Shown: positions 10,663 to 21,540, numbered from the stretch's first letter. The stretch: 64,000 bases of DNA from Ahaetulla prasina (GCF_028640845.1 NC_080546.1:15411520-15475519); one strand, 5' to 3'. A program made the numbers and translations. The notes: generated by a model not told the origin, from the letters alone.

Positions 10663-11484
10663 ACTCCCTTTTTTTTTTTTGCCATATAGTAGGGATGAAC
10701 CATTTTAGTTTGGGCTCTGAAAAAGCTGGATAGAAAAAGCATTGTTACTTTTAAATGTTGATGTTGGGAAAAACTGAGAATGTCGTATAAAGCCAAATCA
10801 ATAGTACATTGAACAAATCGACACATGTAAAGCCAAACCAATAGTAGTACATTGAACAAATGAAACACAAAATTATCTGTGTTTCAAAGCTAACAAATTT
10901 ATTTCCCCTCCCAAATATACCTGAAGTGAGTCTTTATATTAAGACTGTAAGAGGATAATATTACATCTCGTGCTTTCTGTTTTTCCAATTGAAAACCTCA
11001 TTTCAACTGAATTTTAGTCGGAAAATTGGATGAGGTGAGAAAAATCTCAGTTCTTCGTTTCCGCCACACAGAGCCAGCCTCTCCTGCAGCTTCCATTAAA
11101 TTTAAAATACATGCAAACAGTCAGCTGGAGACTCTGCCACAATTCATATCTAATTGAATAATGCTAGATTTCTAGTCAATTTTAAAGACATCTATCTTTT
11201 GCAATAAAAATCCCCAATAACTTAATGACCAATAAAACTACAAGCTGTTTTCAATCAATCTTCTACATTAAATTGATCTCCCGTAAGATGAAATATACAA
11301 AATCACTATTTTGTGCTGGTGCAGTCGTATAATATTAGCTTGCAGTTAATGTGTTTCAGAATGATTAGACAAGAATTGGCCAATAACTGAGAATATTGGA
11401 AGGGCAGTAAGTACACATCCAGGGAACTCCAGGCTGGAGAAGATTGCCTGATTTTTTTAATAGAAAGATATTTCTTATATGTAT
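10663..11484. other. AT-rich low-copy stretch
   Basis: No repeat family recognised. It includes a short direct duplication of AAAGCCAAA...CAATAGTA near 10790-10850. No supported gene. Confidence 0.35.
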
Positions 11485-11696
11485 AATGTAAATGTAAATG
11501 TAAATGTTGCACCTTGATGAAGGTATCTTTTCTTTTATGTACACTGAGAGCATATGCACCAAGACAAATTCCTTGTGTGTCCAATCACACTTGGCCCAAA
11601 AAAATAATAATTCAATTCAATTCAATTCAATTCAATTCAATTCTATTCTATTCTATTCTATTCTATTCTATTCTATTCTATTCTATTCTATTCTAT
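11485..11696 (+). mobile_element. L3/CR1-type LINE 3' tail seeding an ATTCA/ATTCT array
   Basis: Only the last 130 bases of the L3 3' UTR remain (TATGTACACTGAGAGCATAT, TCCAATCACACTTGGCCC). They run into ATTCA units that switch to ATTCT units at about 11640. The two phases show that the array has mutated and re-expanded. Confidence 0.85.
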
Positions 11697-11788
11697 TTTT
11701 TTTAAATTTGCATTTATATCCCACCCTTCTCCGAAGACTCAGGGCGGCTTACACTATGTTAGCAATAGTCTTCATCCTATTTGTATAT
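11697..11788 (-). mobile_element. SINE family A 3' fragment lying inside the ATTCT array
   Basis: The minus strand gives the SINE A tail with TAAGCCGCCCTGAGTCTTCG and GAAGGGTGGGATATAAAT. It is bounded on both sides by (ATTCT)n, so a 5'-truncated SINE sits within the array. Confidence 0.8.
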
Positions 11789-11868
11789 TTCTATTCTATT
11801 CTATTCTATTCTATTCTATTCTATTCTATTCTATTCTATTCTATTCTATTTTATTCTATTCTATTCTT
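11789..11868 (+). repeat. (ATTCT)n microsatellite, distal half
   Basis: About 15 ATTCT units with one substituted unit near 11850. It continues the array interrupted at 11697-11788. Confidence 0.95.
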
Positions 11869-11894
11869 ATATGTATAAGGATGGTTGGAAACTG

Positions 11895-13055
11895 AAATAT
11901 CTCAGGGCCTGCCACAAAGAAGAGGGGGGTCAACCTATTCTCCAAAGCATCAGAAGGCAAGATAAGAAACAATGGATGGAAACTAATCAAGGAGAGATGC
12001 AACCTAGAACTAAGGAGACATTTCCTGACAGTCAGAACAATTGATCAGTGGAACAACTTGCCTCCAGAAGTTGTAAATGCTCCAACACTGGAAGTTTTTA
12101 AAAAGAGATTGGACAACATTTGTCTGAAATGGTATAGGGCAGCGATGGTGAACCTTTTTGCCATCGCATGCCAAAAACGTGGGGAGCATGGGGGGCGTAT
12201 GAGGCTACACCCATAATTCTATGCGTCCCACCCCTCTGCATGTAAACCCCCCCACGCTCTCCACTCTTTTGGCATGGTGGGCCCGGTAGACCCATTTTTT
12301 GCTCTCACCAGGCTTCAGCGCCTTTCTAGGAACCTGGAGGGGGTGAAAATGGTCTCCCACACTGCAAGGCCCTCCGGAGGCCAAAAATGGCCCATTTGCC
12401 AACTTCTGCTAGGACTGGAAGGCCCGTTTTTTGTTCTCCTCAGTCTCCAGAGCCTTTCTAGGATCCTTACGAGGACCAAAACAGCCTTCCCCACTCCCTC
12501 GGAGGTCCTCCGGAGGCCGGATATGGCCCATTTGTCAACTTTCTGTGGGACCGGAAGTTGGCAAATGGGCCATTTTCGGCCACCGGAGGCCTTCTGGGGG
12601 GATGGGGAAGGCCATTTTGTTCCTCCCAAGGCTCCTAGAATGGCTCTGGAGCCTGAGGAGAGCAAAAAACGGGCCTTTGGGTCCCACCGTAAGTTGGCAA
12701 ATGGGCTGTTTCCGGCCTCTAGAGGGCCTCCGGGGTGCAGGGAGGCCGTTTTGACCCCCCCGGCTCCTAGAAAGTCTCTGGGGCATGAAAAGAGCAAAAA
12801 ACAGGCCTTCCCCATCCCCACCAGGCCCTCCAGAGGTAGGAAACATCCTGTTCGCCAACTTCCACTGGGAAGTTTCCCTATTGCAGGTGGGCCCAGAAGG
12901 CCCGAAAATCAGTTGGCCGGCGTGCATGCTCACCAATATGGCTACGCGTGCCACCACGGGTGTAGGGTTTCCTGCCTGAGCAGCAGGTTGGACTAGAAGA
13001 CCTCCTAGGTCCCTTCCAACTCTCTTATTCTCTTATTCTGTTGTTCTATTGTTTT
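11895..13055 (+). mobile_element. CR1 LINE 3' end, split by a hAT-type element
   Basis: Plus-strand CR1 C-terminal coding remnant (11895-12139) with the family sequence ACATTTCCTGACAGTCAGAA. The 3' end resumes at 12968 (CTGCCTGAGCAGCAGGTTGG, GGACTAGAAGACCTCC) with a TCTTATTCT tail. The hAT-type element at 12140-12959 separates the parts. Confidence 0.88.
12140..12959 (+). mobile_element. hAT-type non-autonomous element, family gamma, modular GC-rich
   Basis: Termini CAGCGATGGTGAACCTTTTT and GCGTGCCACCACG. The flanks GTATAGGG (12132-12139) and GTGTAGGG (12960-12967) match at seven of eight bases. The interior is built of direct and inverted modules around GGCCCGTTTTTTGCTCTC and CCTCCGGAGGCC. 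Overlapping frames of 240, 168 and 140 residues on both strands follow from this composition and are not genes. Confidence 0.88.
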
Positions 13056-13138
13056 TAATATATACCTTTGGGAGCATTTCCATACTTTCATCATGCAATT
13101 GTAGCATTATTCAAAGTTTGTATCTAACAGGATCAATA

Positions 13139-14117
13139 CAGGTAGTCCTCGACTTACGACCACAATTGAGCCCAAAATTTCTGTTGTTAAGTGAGACATT
13201 TGTTCAGTGAGTTGTGCCCCATTTTATGACCATACTTGCCGCAGTTGTTAAGTGAATCACTGCAGTTGATAAGTTAGTAACAGGGTTGTTAAGTGAACCT
13301 GACCTCCCCATTGATTTTGCTCGTCACAAGGTTGCAAAAGGTGATCATGTGACCTTGGGACACATCGATGGTCATAAATTGAGGGCTCCCATGTAACACC
13401 GCTCCTGCACAGACTGCACTGGCTACCTGTGGTCTTTCGGGTGCACTTTAAGGTTTTGGTTACCACCTTTAAAACGCTCCATGGCTTAGGGCCCGGGTAC
13501 TTACGGGACCGCCTGCTGTTACTTTATGCCTCCCACCGACCCGTACGCTCACACAGAGAGGATCTTCTCAGGGTGCCATCCGCCAAGCAGTGTCGGCTGG
13601 CGGCCCCCAGGGGAAGGGCCTTCTTTGTTGGAGCTCCTACCCTTTGGAACGAACTTCCCCCTGGCTTGCGTCAATTACCTGACCTTCGGACCTTTTGCCG
13701 TGAGCTGAAAACGCACTTATTTATTCAAGCGGGACTGGCTTAAATTTTTTAAATAATTTTAACTGGGTTTACTATTTTATGAATTTTAAGGGTTTTAAAT
13801 TTAATTATTTTAAAATTCGGCCATTTATGGAATATGTTTTTTAAATCTTTGTTTTAATTGTATATTGTATTGTTTTAAAATTGGCTGTACACCGCCCTGT
13901 GTCCTTCGGGAGAAAGGCGGTATAAAAATCGAATTAAATAAATAATAAATAAATAAATAAATATGAACTAGTTGCCAAGCATCTGAATTTTGATCACTTG
14001 ATCATGGGGATGCTACAAAGATCATAAATGTGAAAAATGGTCATAAGCCCCTTTTTTCAGTGCTGTTGTACCTTTGAACAGTCACTAAACGAACTGTTGT
14101 AAATTGAGGACTACTTA
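13139..14117 (+). mobile_element. Tigger-like MITE, split by L2
   Basis: Starts CAGGTAGTCCTCGACTTACG after TA and ends TTGAGGACTACTTA next to TA. The two halves are rejoined by removing the L2 at 13380-13965: GTCATAAAT then ATGAACTAGTTGCC. Family length without the insertion is about 390 bp. No transposase. Confidence 0.88.
13380..13965 (+). mobile_element. L2 LINE 3' end inside a Tigger-like element
   Basis: The frame at 13429-13743 gives an L2-type C-terminus, with HGLGPGYLRDRLLL, APTLWNELPPGLRQLPDLRT and RELKTHLFIQAGLA. The 3' end ACCGCCCTGTGTCCTTCGGG passes into an AATAAATA tail. It is 5' truncated at CTCCCATGTAACACC. No clear target duplication. Confidence 0.92.
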
Positions 14118-14144
14118 TATCTAATGGTATCTTAATAATGATTG

Positions 14145-14666
14145 TGTCGTGTCCCACTCCTCCGCTGACGGCTGGGTCAGGGAAATCCGAATCAGGCTTG
14201 CCTCTGCAGCTCTGCCCAAAGTCCTCGCAAAGTCCTCAGAGCAGGCAGGAGACCAGTAAGTGACTTCAGCAAGATAAGTTCGACTTTTGCCTGACTCAGA
14301 GACTGCCAGAAAGTAGATCCTTTATATAGGCCATGGGGTGTGGCTCCATGACTCAGCACTCATTAAGGCCTGCCCCTCCCTTCCTTCTGTTGCCTCCGCC
14401 TCTCCAATCTTCTGATGCGAGGGTCACTCCAATCAGCTGTTGTTGGGAGTAAACCCTCCTCAGGCTCACCTGCTGTGGAGGAGGGGGAGGGGTCTAGCTG
14501 CTCCGTTTGCCTGGGCATGGAGTCAGGGCTGGGGCAGGGAGATGCTCCTTCTTCTGCAGTTTGTGTGGGCATGGAGCCAGGACTGGGGCCGGGAGGCATA
14601 CATTCCTCCGTGTTCGGGAGCAGATAAGAAGGCCCTGGCTGCTCTGAGGGCGGGCAAGACACAACA
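14145..14666 (-). mobile_element. Solo LTR, family A (copy 1)
   Basis: A 522-bp element with TGTTGTGTC...GACACGACA-type ends on the minus strand. It is flanked by an exact 5-bp duplication GATTG (14140-14144 and 14667-14671). A TATATAAA box on the minus strand lies at 14321-14328. No internal region or second LTR is nearby, so it is a solo LTR, probably Ty3/gypsy- or ERV-like; the superfamily cannot be fixed without internal genes. Confidence 0.92.
14363..14662 (-). other. U3 reading frame of LTR family A (copy 1), 99 codons
   Basis: Open from base 5 of the LTR (GTG codon) to a stop about 34 bp before the TATA box. It is Pro/Ser/Glu-rich, then ends in a basic segment with WSDPRIRRLERRRQQKEG. 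The same frame is open in copies at 23405-23686 and 46290-46586, and a related frame occurs in other LTR families here. Whether it is translated is unknown. Confidence 0.4.
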
Positions 14667-14671
14667 GATTG

Positions 14672-15302
14672 TCTGCATATGCATATGTATAATTTCTTCG
14701 TCGTTCACTATGAAAAGTATGGGATCCCAATGATATTGCAACGTACAGTAAAGAGATAAAGTCTTGGATGCCAAAGGTTTTTCATATTATGCAATCCTAA
14801 AGAATGCCATTACAATAATGGACTAACTTTGAATTGTCTTAGATCTACAATGCAGTCACGGCATTGAGAGAAATGGCTTGTGAATTGGAGAAAATTTTAT
14901 TAAAATGAATAAATATCTGCTGCTCTACGTATAACAAATTAAAAAAACTGGAAACATTTTGACGTACGGTATGCAGAAAGAATAAGACTTAATGAAAGAT
15001 TAGCAGAAGAAACAAAATAGTTATATTACTCATAGACCTGGCATGCATTATAAAGATTTGCTGAACTAGCAAATGGTAGAAAAAAAGTGCAACTTTATCA
15101 AGCTGTAAAGTATAAGCAGACATAATATGAGCAGCGGCATAAATTTTATTGCTCCATAACTGGATGATGAATAATCATGTTTATATACAGGCAAAATACT
15201 TAAAAACATGAGTTATTTTATATCGTATCCCATTATAATTCAGAGTAAAATGTAAGCTCAGGTGGGCCAATTCTTTTTTCCCATAGCAGAGTTGCCCTCT
15301 AA
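14672..15302. other. AT-rich low-copy stretch
   Basis: Nothing recognised. Confidence 0.35.
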
Positions 15303-15563
15303 GGTCCTAGGGGCCTCTGGTGGTGCAACAGGCTAATGCAGTCTATTATTAACAGCAACTGCTTGCAATATTGCAGGTTCAAGTCCCACCAGGCCCAAGG
15401 TTGACTCAGCCTTCCATCCTTTATAAGGTAGGTAAAATGAGGACCCAGATTGTTGGGGGGCAATAAGTTGACTTTGTATATAGTATACAAATGGATGAAG
15501 ACTATTGCTTAACATAGTGTAAGCCGCCCTGAGTCTTCGGAGAAGGGCGGGATATAAATGCAA
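15303..15563 (+). mobile_element. tRNA-derived SINE (family A)
   Basis: The family A body GGTTGACTCAGCCTTCCATC is followed by the L2-like tail TAAGCCGCCCTGAGTCTTCG and GAAGGGCGGGATATAAATGC, then poly-A. The A-box region (CTGGTGGTGCAACAGG) differs from the 3153 copy. Dead non-coding copy. Confidence 0.87.
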
Positions 15564-15662
15564 AAAAAAAAAGGTCTCTTAGAGAAAAACAAAGAGAGCA
15601 AATCTGGAGGCTGCTTTGTGGTGTTAAATTCTGTAGGGTAGTGTAATTCTGTAGTGTTTTAC

Positions 15663-15736
15663 AGCGAGTCCTTAACTTATAATCAGTTGCTTAGCAATTG
15701 TTCAAAGTTCCAATGGAGGTACTTGCAACCTGGATT
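15663..15736 (-). mobile_element. Tigger-like MITE end fragment
   Basis: GCGAGTCCTTAACTTATAAT and TTCAAAGTTCCAATGG resemble the terminal 50-70 bp of the CAGGTAGTCCTCGACTTACG family. It is short and diverged. Confidence 0.5.
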
Positions 15737-16315
15737 TGAAGTTCCAAAAGGCAGGACTAAATACTTCCCCTAAAAGAGAAATAAAAATCTTAAGGGAGAC
15801 AGCAACTCAGAGCCCCAGCTCCTTGCCCCCAAGCAGATACTGATCTGGGGCAGCTTTTAGAAATGCAAATTTGGTAATCCATTACTCCCTGCAGCAAAGT
15901 CTGAACAAAGGCAGAGTGATAGGATTAGCCCTCACTCAAGATCCAAAACAGGAGGAAAGCCATTAAGACACGATATGAATTGATCAACACCTTTTCAGAA
16001 CACAAACCCCTTCATTGCATCATCTCAGCAGTCCAAACTTCAACCAAACTTAGCTCAGACAGACATGACCCCTACATAACCCCTACATGGCTCCATGGGA
16101 ATCTGACAACAGTCAATATGTTCTTGCACAGGAACAGGAAACTCAAATACAAAGCCCAGGGAAGCCCAGGGAAGGTATAAACCCCCCCACCCTCAATTCC
16201 ATGTGCTCAGCTGCCCAGAACCATCCATATGGTTCTGGCTTCATCATTAAACCATCTTTCCAATCAGCCTCTGTTTTGTCTACAGTGCTTTTCTCCTGGC
16301 TTAGAACTGAACCAG

Positions 16316-16839
16316 TGTTCTGTTTCCCTCCCCCAATACTCCCAACAAAGAGTCAAAGGCCTTCTTTTCTAATTTATTTACATAGATAAATGTCCTGGCC
16401 ACGTCTACCCACGGGCCTGCCAAGTCTCTGGAGATAACGAGGAAATTATAGATAAGGCCAGAATTACTCACGAATATATTCTTCCCTCCATTGATACAGT
16501 TTGCCCGCGCAAATTCATTGCTTTGTCCAAGACAAAAAACTAGGAAGTCCCGCCTCCTATTTATAGTCTCTGCAGATGTCACTGCATGACCATCATTCTT
16601 TGGCTTTGTCCCAACACTTCCTCTGCTGCGCGCACCGGTCACGTCTGCGCAGTCTTGCATCACTCCAAAACTGTTCTTGGGGCGTTGCCAAATCAGAAGA
16701 AGGCTCGGGAGAATCAGGCCTTTGGGTGGGTACCAGGGAGGGAGAGGGCCCAAAAGAAGCATGCCTTGCCAGGTCTTCTCTCTCACTTTCTGAATCATCC
16801 GAGTCCAGGAGTCCGGGTCCAGGAACCTGGGTCACAACA
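16316..16839 (-). mobile_element. Solo LTR, family B, inside LTR D
   Basis: A 524-bp element starting TGTTGTGACCCAGG on the minus strand and ending in GGGAAACAGAACA. Exact 5-bp duplication ACCAG at 16311-16315 and 16840-16844. A TATAAATA box lies near 16560 on the minus strand. Removing it restores the D sequence GAACTGAACCAGATGGATAT. Confidence 0.93.
16593..16835 (-). other. U3 reading frame of LTR family B, 80 codons
   Basis: Begins at base 5 of the LTR with GTG, in the same relative phase as in family A. Acidic/serine segment LLDSDDSESERED, then basic segment WSDARLRRRDRCAQQRKC near the C-terminus. The stop lies about 27 bp before the TATA box. Confidence 0.4.
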
Positions 16840-16929
16840 ACCAGATGGATATTTCTTCCAACAACATGATCACATTTAATAATGGTTTTGTGGAAAACCT
16901 GTCATTTCATTCTGGTTTTCAGCAAAACT

Positions 16930-17117
16930 GTACTCGTAGCAACCTATTGGTTCGCTTATCAACTTTGGTGTTTGCTTAATGAGTGAAGATTGTTGTTTGT
17001 TTAATGACCAATGCAAAAATGTCATAAAATTGGGTGAGTCACATGACTAACCCATTTTATGACTTCCACAAGTGATGGGCAGGCTCCCTTATGATTGTAA
17101 TTCGAGGATTACCCCTA
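16930..17117 (+). mobile_element. Tigger-like MITE fragment, internally deleted
   Basis: GGTTCGCTTATCAACTTTGG, TAATGACCAATGCAAAAATG and the end ATTGTAATTCGAGGATTACC match parts of the CAGGTAGTCCTCGACTTACG family. Most of the interior is gone. Confidence 0.5.
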
Positions 17118-17866
17118 GTTACCTAGCCGGTGATTTTGTGTTTGTATATAGGGGAAATGTGAGTACTGTTGATTGCATTCGTACAGTGCAGGTTAATGAG
17201 AAGTGCCTTAATCATGGTCACAGAAGTCATCAGTGGGCACAAGATGAAGCGGGTGTCACTATGTCACAAGGAAACTGTCTCTTTTGAAAATGAGCCATGG
17301 ATGTGACACAAGTTAAGGATGGAATTTGCATGTTGATGTGACAATTTAGTCATCCCTGGATTCGGTGGAAGGGTCTGATCTTAATCATTATGGCTTTTGC
17401 TGAGCTTAATTTCTGCATCCCATCTGGATAAATGCCTACCTCAGCCTTTAGTTAGTTCAGCGCATAGCCGGAAATTGCCTGTGAAAAAAAAACAAATAAC
17501 TAAACTGTGGTTTGGCAAGCATTAGTTCGCCAGGAAAATAGCAAAGAATGCAAGAGCGGCCACAGCTGAAATGGTTGTTTCTGCTATTTCTGCTTTTTTT
17601 TGTTTTGTATCCTGTTCCTGGTAGATCTCGAGATCTTATTGAAATAGTGCATTTCTTTTAAATTATACCTTAAAAAAAAATACAGTACATTTAAAAAAAT
17701 AGAATCAGCACAAAGACTACTTGAATGCCAATGATAAAAGAGGTGATCCTAGTTTGGTGGATAAGTAGCTTCATTATGGTTAGTGTATCATACTAACTTG
17801 ACCTATATATGCAGGTCCTGGTAGCAATAGCCATATTTTGTGAGAATTTTAAGAAATTTCTTATTT
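17118..17866. other. Low-copy stretch
   Basis: Nothing recognised; A-rich runs near 17670-17700. Confidence 0.35.
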
Positions 17867-17874
17867 CTTTAGAC

Positions 17875-18009
17875 CAGGGGTGTCAAACCCGCGTCATCAC
17901 GATGATGTCACGTGACATATCGGGAGTTTTCTCCCCTTCGTTAAACCAGGCATGGGTGTGGCCAGCACATGACGCATCCAACCCGTGGGCTGGGAGTTTG
18001 ACAGCCCTG
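17875..18009 (+). mobile_element. Short hAT-type MITE, family alpha
   Basis: Starts CAGGGGTGTCAAACC and ends AGTTTGACAGCCCTG. Exact 8-bp duplication CTTTAGAC at 17867-17874 and 18010-18017. The 135-bp length and interior match copies at 1471 and 30803. Confidence 0.93.
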
Positions 18010-18209
18010 CTTTAGACCATAGTTGCAAGCCCTGGATGCTTTCACTTGAGGACAAGAAAGCTAGAATTTTGTGTATCTATTTGGAACCAATGGGAGGGTG
18101 GGGAACCGGGGAAGGCTTTACAGACCACATCTAGCAACCATAGTCTATCTAACATCACATTGTCAGCAGTCTTGAGGTCAAGTTGTTTGCAGTCTGTTAT
18201 GGATCTGCC

Positions 18210-20042
18210 CAGTGGCGGAATCCTGCTGGTTTAATTACCGTTTCGGTGATCGCGTGCTTCACGCCCGATGCAGTTTTATGAAAACTTACCTTCCACATTA
18301 CTGCCAGGGAGTAACACAGCTGATGCGAGGCAATCCGCTCTGCCGCAAGAATCAGCTGAGAAGATATAGGTCAGTAAAGGGCAGGGGCAGGTGGGCGGGC
18401 CTTGAAAGAGGTGGTGGTGAGACCCCTCCTTAAGAAGCCCTCTTTGGACCCGGCTATTTTGGGAAATTATCGGCCAGTCTCCAACCTTCGCTTTGTTGCG
18501 AAGGTTGTAGAGAGTGCTGTGGCGCGTCAGCTACCCCGATACCTGGAAGAATCCGTCTATCTAGACCCGTTCCAGTCCGGCTTCCGACCCGGTTACAGCA
18601 CGGAGACAGCTTTGGTCGCATTGGTGGATGATCTCTGGAGGGCCAGGGACAGGGGTTATTCCTCTGCCCTGGTCCTATTAGACCTCTCAGCGGCTTTTGA
18701 TACCATCGACCATGGTATCTTGCTGCGCCGGCTGGGGGGATTGGGAGTGGGAGGCACCGTTTATCGGTGGTTCTCCTCCTATCTCTCCGACCGGTCGCAG
18801 ACGGTGTTGACGGGGGCAGAGGTCGACCGCGAGGGCCCTCACTTGTGGGGTGCCGCAGGGGTCGATTCTCTCGCCTCTTCTGTTCAACATCTACATGAAG
18901 CCGTTGGGTGAGATCATCAGTGGCTTTGGGGTGAAGTACCATCAGTACGCTGATGACACTCAGCTGTACTTCTCCACCCCAGGTCACCCCAATGAAGTTG
19001 TCAAGTGCTGTCCCGGTGTTTGGAAGCCGACGGGTCTGGATGGGGAGAAACAGGCTCAAGCTCAATCCTCCAAGACGGAGTGGCTGTGAATGCCGGCATC
19101 TCGATACAGTCAGCTGCAGCTGCAGCTGACTGTTGGAGGCGAGTTATTGGCCCAAAAGGATAGGGTGCGCAACTTAGGTGTCCTCCTGGATGAGCGGCTG
19201 TCGCTTGAAGACCATTTGACGGCCGCTCCAGGGGGCCTTCCACCAGGTCCGCCTGGTTCGCAGTTGCGCCTTCCTTGATCGGGATGCCTTGTGCACAGTC
19301 ACTCACGCACTCGTTACCTCTCGCTTGGATTATTGTAATGCTCTCTACATGGGGCTCCCTTGAGGTGCACTCAAGGCTTCAGCTAGTCCAGAATGCAGCT
19401 GCGCGGGTGATAGAGGGAGTGTCGCGTACCTCCCATGTAACACCCTCCTGCACAGACTGCACTGGCTACCTGTGGCTGGGTGCACTTTAAGGTTTTGGTT
19501 ATGACCTTTAAAGCGCCCATGGCTTAGGGCCTGGGTACTTACGGGACCGCCTACTGTTACCATATGCCTCCCACCGACCCGTACGCTCTCACAGAGAGGG
19601 ACTTCTCAGGGTGCCGTCCGCCAAGCAATGTCGGCTGGTGGCCCCCAGGGGAAGGTCCTTCTCTGTGGGGGCTCCCACACTCTGGAACGAACTTCCCCCG
19701 GGTTTACGCCAAATACCTGACCTTCGGACCTTTCGCCGCGAACTGAAGACACATCTTTTTATTCGCGCGGGGCTGGCTTAAATTTTATGGATTTTATAGT
19801 TTTTATTATTAATTTTAAACGGGGTTTTAATTTCTATATATTTTAAATTTTTAGGCAAATTATAATAAGTTTTTTAATCTTGCATTTTATAGAATATTGT
19901 CTTGTCTGTTTTTTATTTGCCTGTACACCGCCCTGAGTCCTTCGGGAGAAGGGCAGTATAAAAATCAAATAAATGAATGAAATGAATTGTCGGAGCTACC
20001 GGTTCGCCTGAACTGGTCTGAACCAGTAGAATCCCACCCCTG
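18210..20042 (+). mobile_element. hAT-type element, family beta, containing an L2
   Basis: Termini CAGTGGCGGAATCCTGCTGG and CCAGTAGAATCCCACCCCTG. Exact 8-bp duplication GATCTGCC at 18202-18209 and 20043-20050. Its interior is mostly the L2 at about 18395-19985. Confidence 0.9.
18395..19985 (+). pseudogene. L2 LINE reverse transcriptase, frameshifted
   Basis: Longest LINE coding remnant in the window. The frame at 18402-18911 has NYRPVSNL (residues 22-29), SGFRPGYSTETAL and LLDLSAAFDTIDHG with the first catalytic aspartate. A frameshift near 18840 moves to 18850-19089, with [15 protein letters not shown] and the catalytic box YADDTQLYF. After more breaks the C-terminal LWNELPPGLRQ-type end appears near 19680, then ACCGCCCTGAGTCCTTCGGG at the 3' end. 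Endonuclease and ORF1 are missing. Inactive. Confidence 0.92.
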
Positions 20043-20296
20043 GATCTGCCCCCTCTCCAGAGGAGGAAGCCGAGTTTGAGTCTGCAGAAGAAGGAGTATT
20101 GGTCAGGATCGGGTCTCAGAGAATGCTAGCCTGATGGAGCAGCCTCAGCTCCATCATTGGACAAGCAACAGACTGAGGTTGTGTGAGGCCAGCTGCTGCA
20201 AGTTGGCCAGAAATCTCCAGGCCAGGACAGGGAGCAGCTGCCTCTCATTAGCAATGAGGAGGAGGAGGGTGGAATCCACACTCTTCCTGATCCAAG

Positions 20297-21222
20297 TGTA
20301 GGAAGTTAGCACCCACCCCTCTCCTAGGAAAATATTTTAGGAAATATTAAAAGGGCAGAATATTTCCCCTAAAAGGGAGGCAGAAACTCAGCCCCCCACC
20401 TTTGTCAATGGACCAGTCTATTCTACATAAAGAAGATCTATCTCCTTCAGGCAGAGCCATAATAGGAATTGCCCAAAGCCCCTTTCATTGCATCATCACC
20501 CAGCAAGGCTCAACCAAGTCTGGGACTCAGACAACCTACAGAGTTGTCCCTGCATGGCCCCATGGGAGTCTAACAACCTGTTGTGGCTCCAGCCCCGAAC
20601 CTGGCCCCATGCCCGAAAGTGACTCCGAGAGTGAGGGGGAAGGGCCGGTAAGGCTTACCTCAGAAGCACCGGAGGACGTAATGAGGCCGACATCCCCTGA
20701 TTCCTCCCTTCCTCAGGCTATGCCCTCAGACACAGCTGATAAGCATACTAATCAAGCCTGAATCGACCCACGCTTCAGAAGATTAGAGAGGTGGTGTCAT
20801 CAGAGGGAAGGGTGGGGATATATAAGGAGCTTTGGGACTGCTCTCAGTTCCACGGGAAGCAAATTAGTGTGTCGAAGTGAGCTGAAGTCTTAATCTGTTT
20901 GAACCTTTTGGCAGGCAGCTGCGTTTTCTCGGCCAAGACTGATAGGAGCCGTGAACCCACTGGTTGTAGGCCAGCTCGTTACTCCAGAGTGAGGACGGAG
21001 ACAGAACACAACCAATCGGGATGCAAGCTCAAATTCAAAAGCCCAGAGAGGGTATAAAACCCAGGCAGTCTCAGCATCTCTTCCCTTTTTTTCCTCTTCA
21101 CCCAAGATCTTCAAGGCATGTGATCCTGTCCACCATTAAAACAATCTTTCCAAGCAGCCACCATGTTTCCAGTGTCTTTTCCCCCACTTTGAACTGAATC
21201 CAGAAGGATATTTCTTCCAGCA
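20297..21222 (+). mobile_element. LTR, family D (copy 2), containing LTR family C
   Basis: Starts TGTAGGAAGTTAGCACCC and ends TATTTCTTCCAGCA, with a 4-bp duplication CAAG at 20293-20296 and 21223-21226. TATAAAAC at 21053-21060 is the likely core promoter. Without the inserted C element (20579-21013) it is about 491 bp. Four-bp duplications point to a retrovirus-like or related integrase, but no internal genes are present. Confidence 0.87.
20579..21008 (+). mobile_element. Solo LTR, family C, innermost layer
   Basis: A 430-bp element starting TGTTGTGGCTCC and ending GACAGAACA, with exact 5-bp duplication CAACC at 20574-20578 and 21009-21013. TATATAAG lies at 20819-20826. Reading from base 1, its U3 encodes an acidic run PESDSESEGEG, a stop, then IDPRFRRLERWCHQ in the same frame. 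Excision rejoins the D sequence GAGTCTAACAACCAATCGGG. Confidence 0.93.
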
Positions 21223-21540
21223 CAAGGACACCTAGAGCAGAGAGGAGTCAGGTCAGCTAGACTACTCATGAAGAGGCAACCTCACCTCTCATGAAGGGCT
21301 GCATGCATTGGCTGGCCTACTTAACCCCACCCCGAGGACTTGAGTGTTGCTGGAGCAATGTGCTATGCCTTGTGTTGTGTATCCTGGCCTGTTTGATTCC
21401 TGGCCTGCTTTCCTGGACTTTGTGTGTGCCCATTGGACTTGGTTACTCAGTGATTCTTCCTGTACTGAGAACAGGGTGCTTTCCAAGGACTTGTTGGGGG
21501 GGGGTGTTGAATAAACCCCTGTGTGTGTATGGGAACAGGG

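Larger units (their letters stand above)
15737..16863 (+). mobile_element. LTR, family D (copy 1), interrupted by LTR family B
   Basis: Shares with copies at 20297 and 22740 the blocks CCCTTCATTGCATCATCTCA, CCATGGGAATCTGACAACAG and the end GATATTTCTTCCAACA. A GGTATAAACC core promoter lies near 16175. The left end is truncated or diverged. LTR B occupies 16316-16839. Confidence 0.82.
18195..21540 (+). mobile_element. LTR, family G: outermost layer of a nested stack
   Basis: Three pieces join when inserts are removed: 18195-18209 (TGTTATGGATCTGCC), 20051-20296 and 21227-21540. The last piece holds an AATAAA signal near 21510. In the 20240-21290 region the joined sequence has an acidic run followed by PDPRTPRAERSQ, like the U3 frames of families A-C. 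The right end and target duplication are not certain. Confidence 0.6.

Noticed and set aside
12274..12996. 240-codon open frame, the longest in the window
   Set aside because: It lies inside a hAT-type element made of repeated GC-rich modules, has long frames on the opposite strand as well, and shows no domain.
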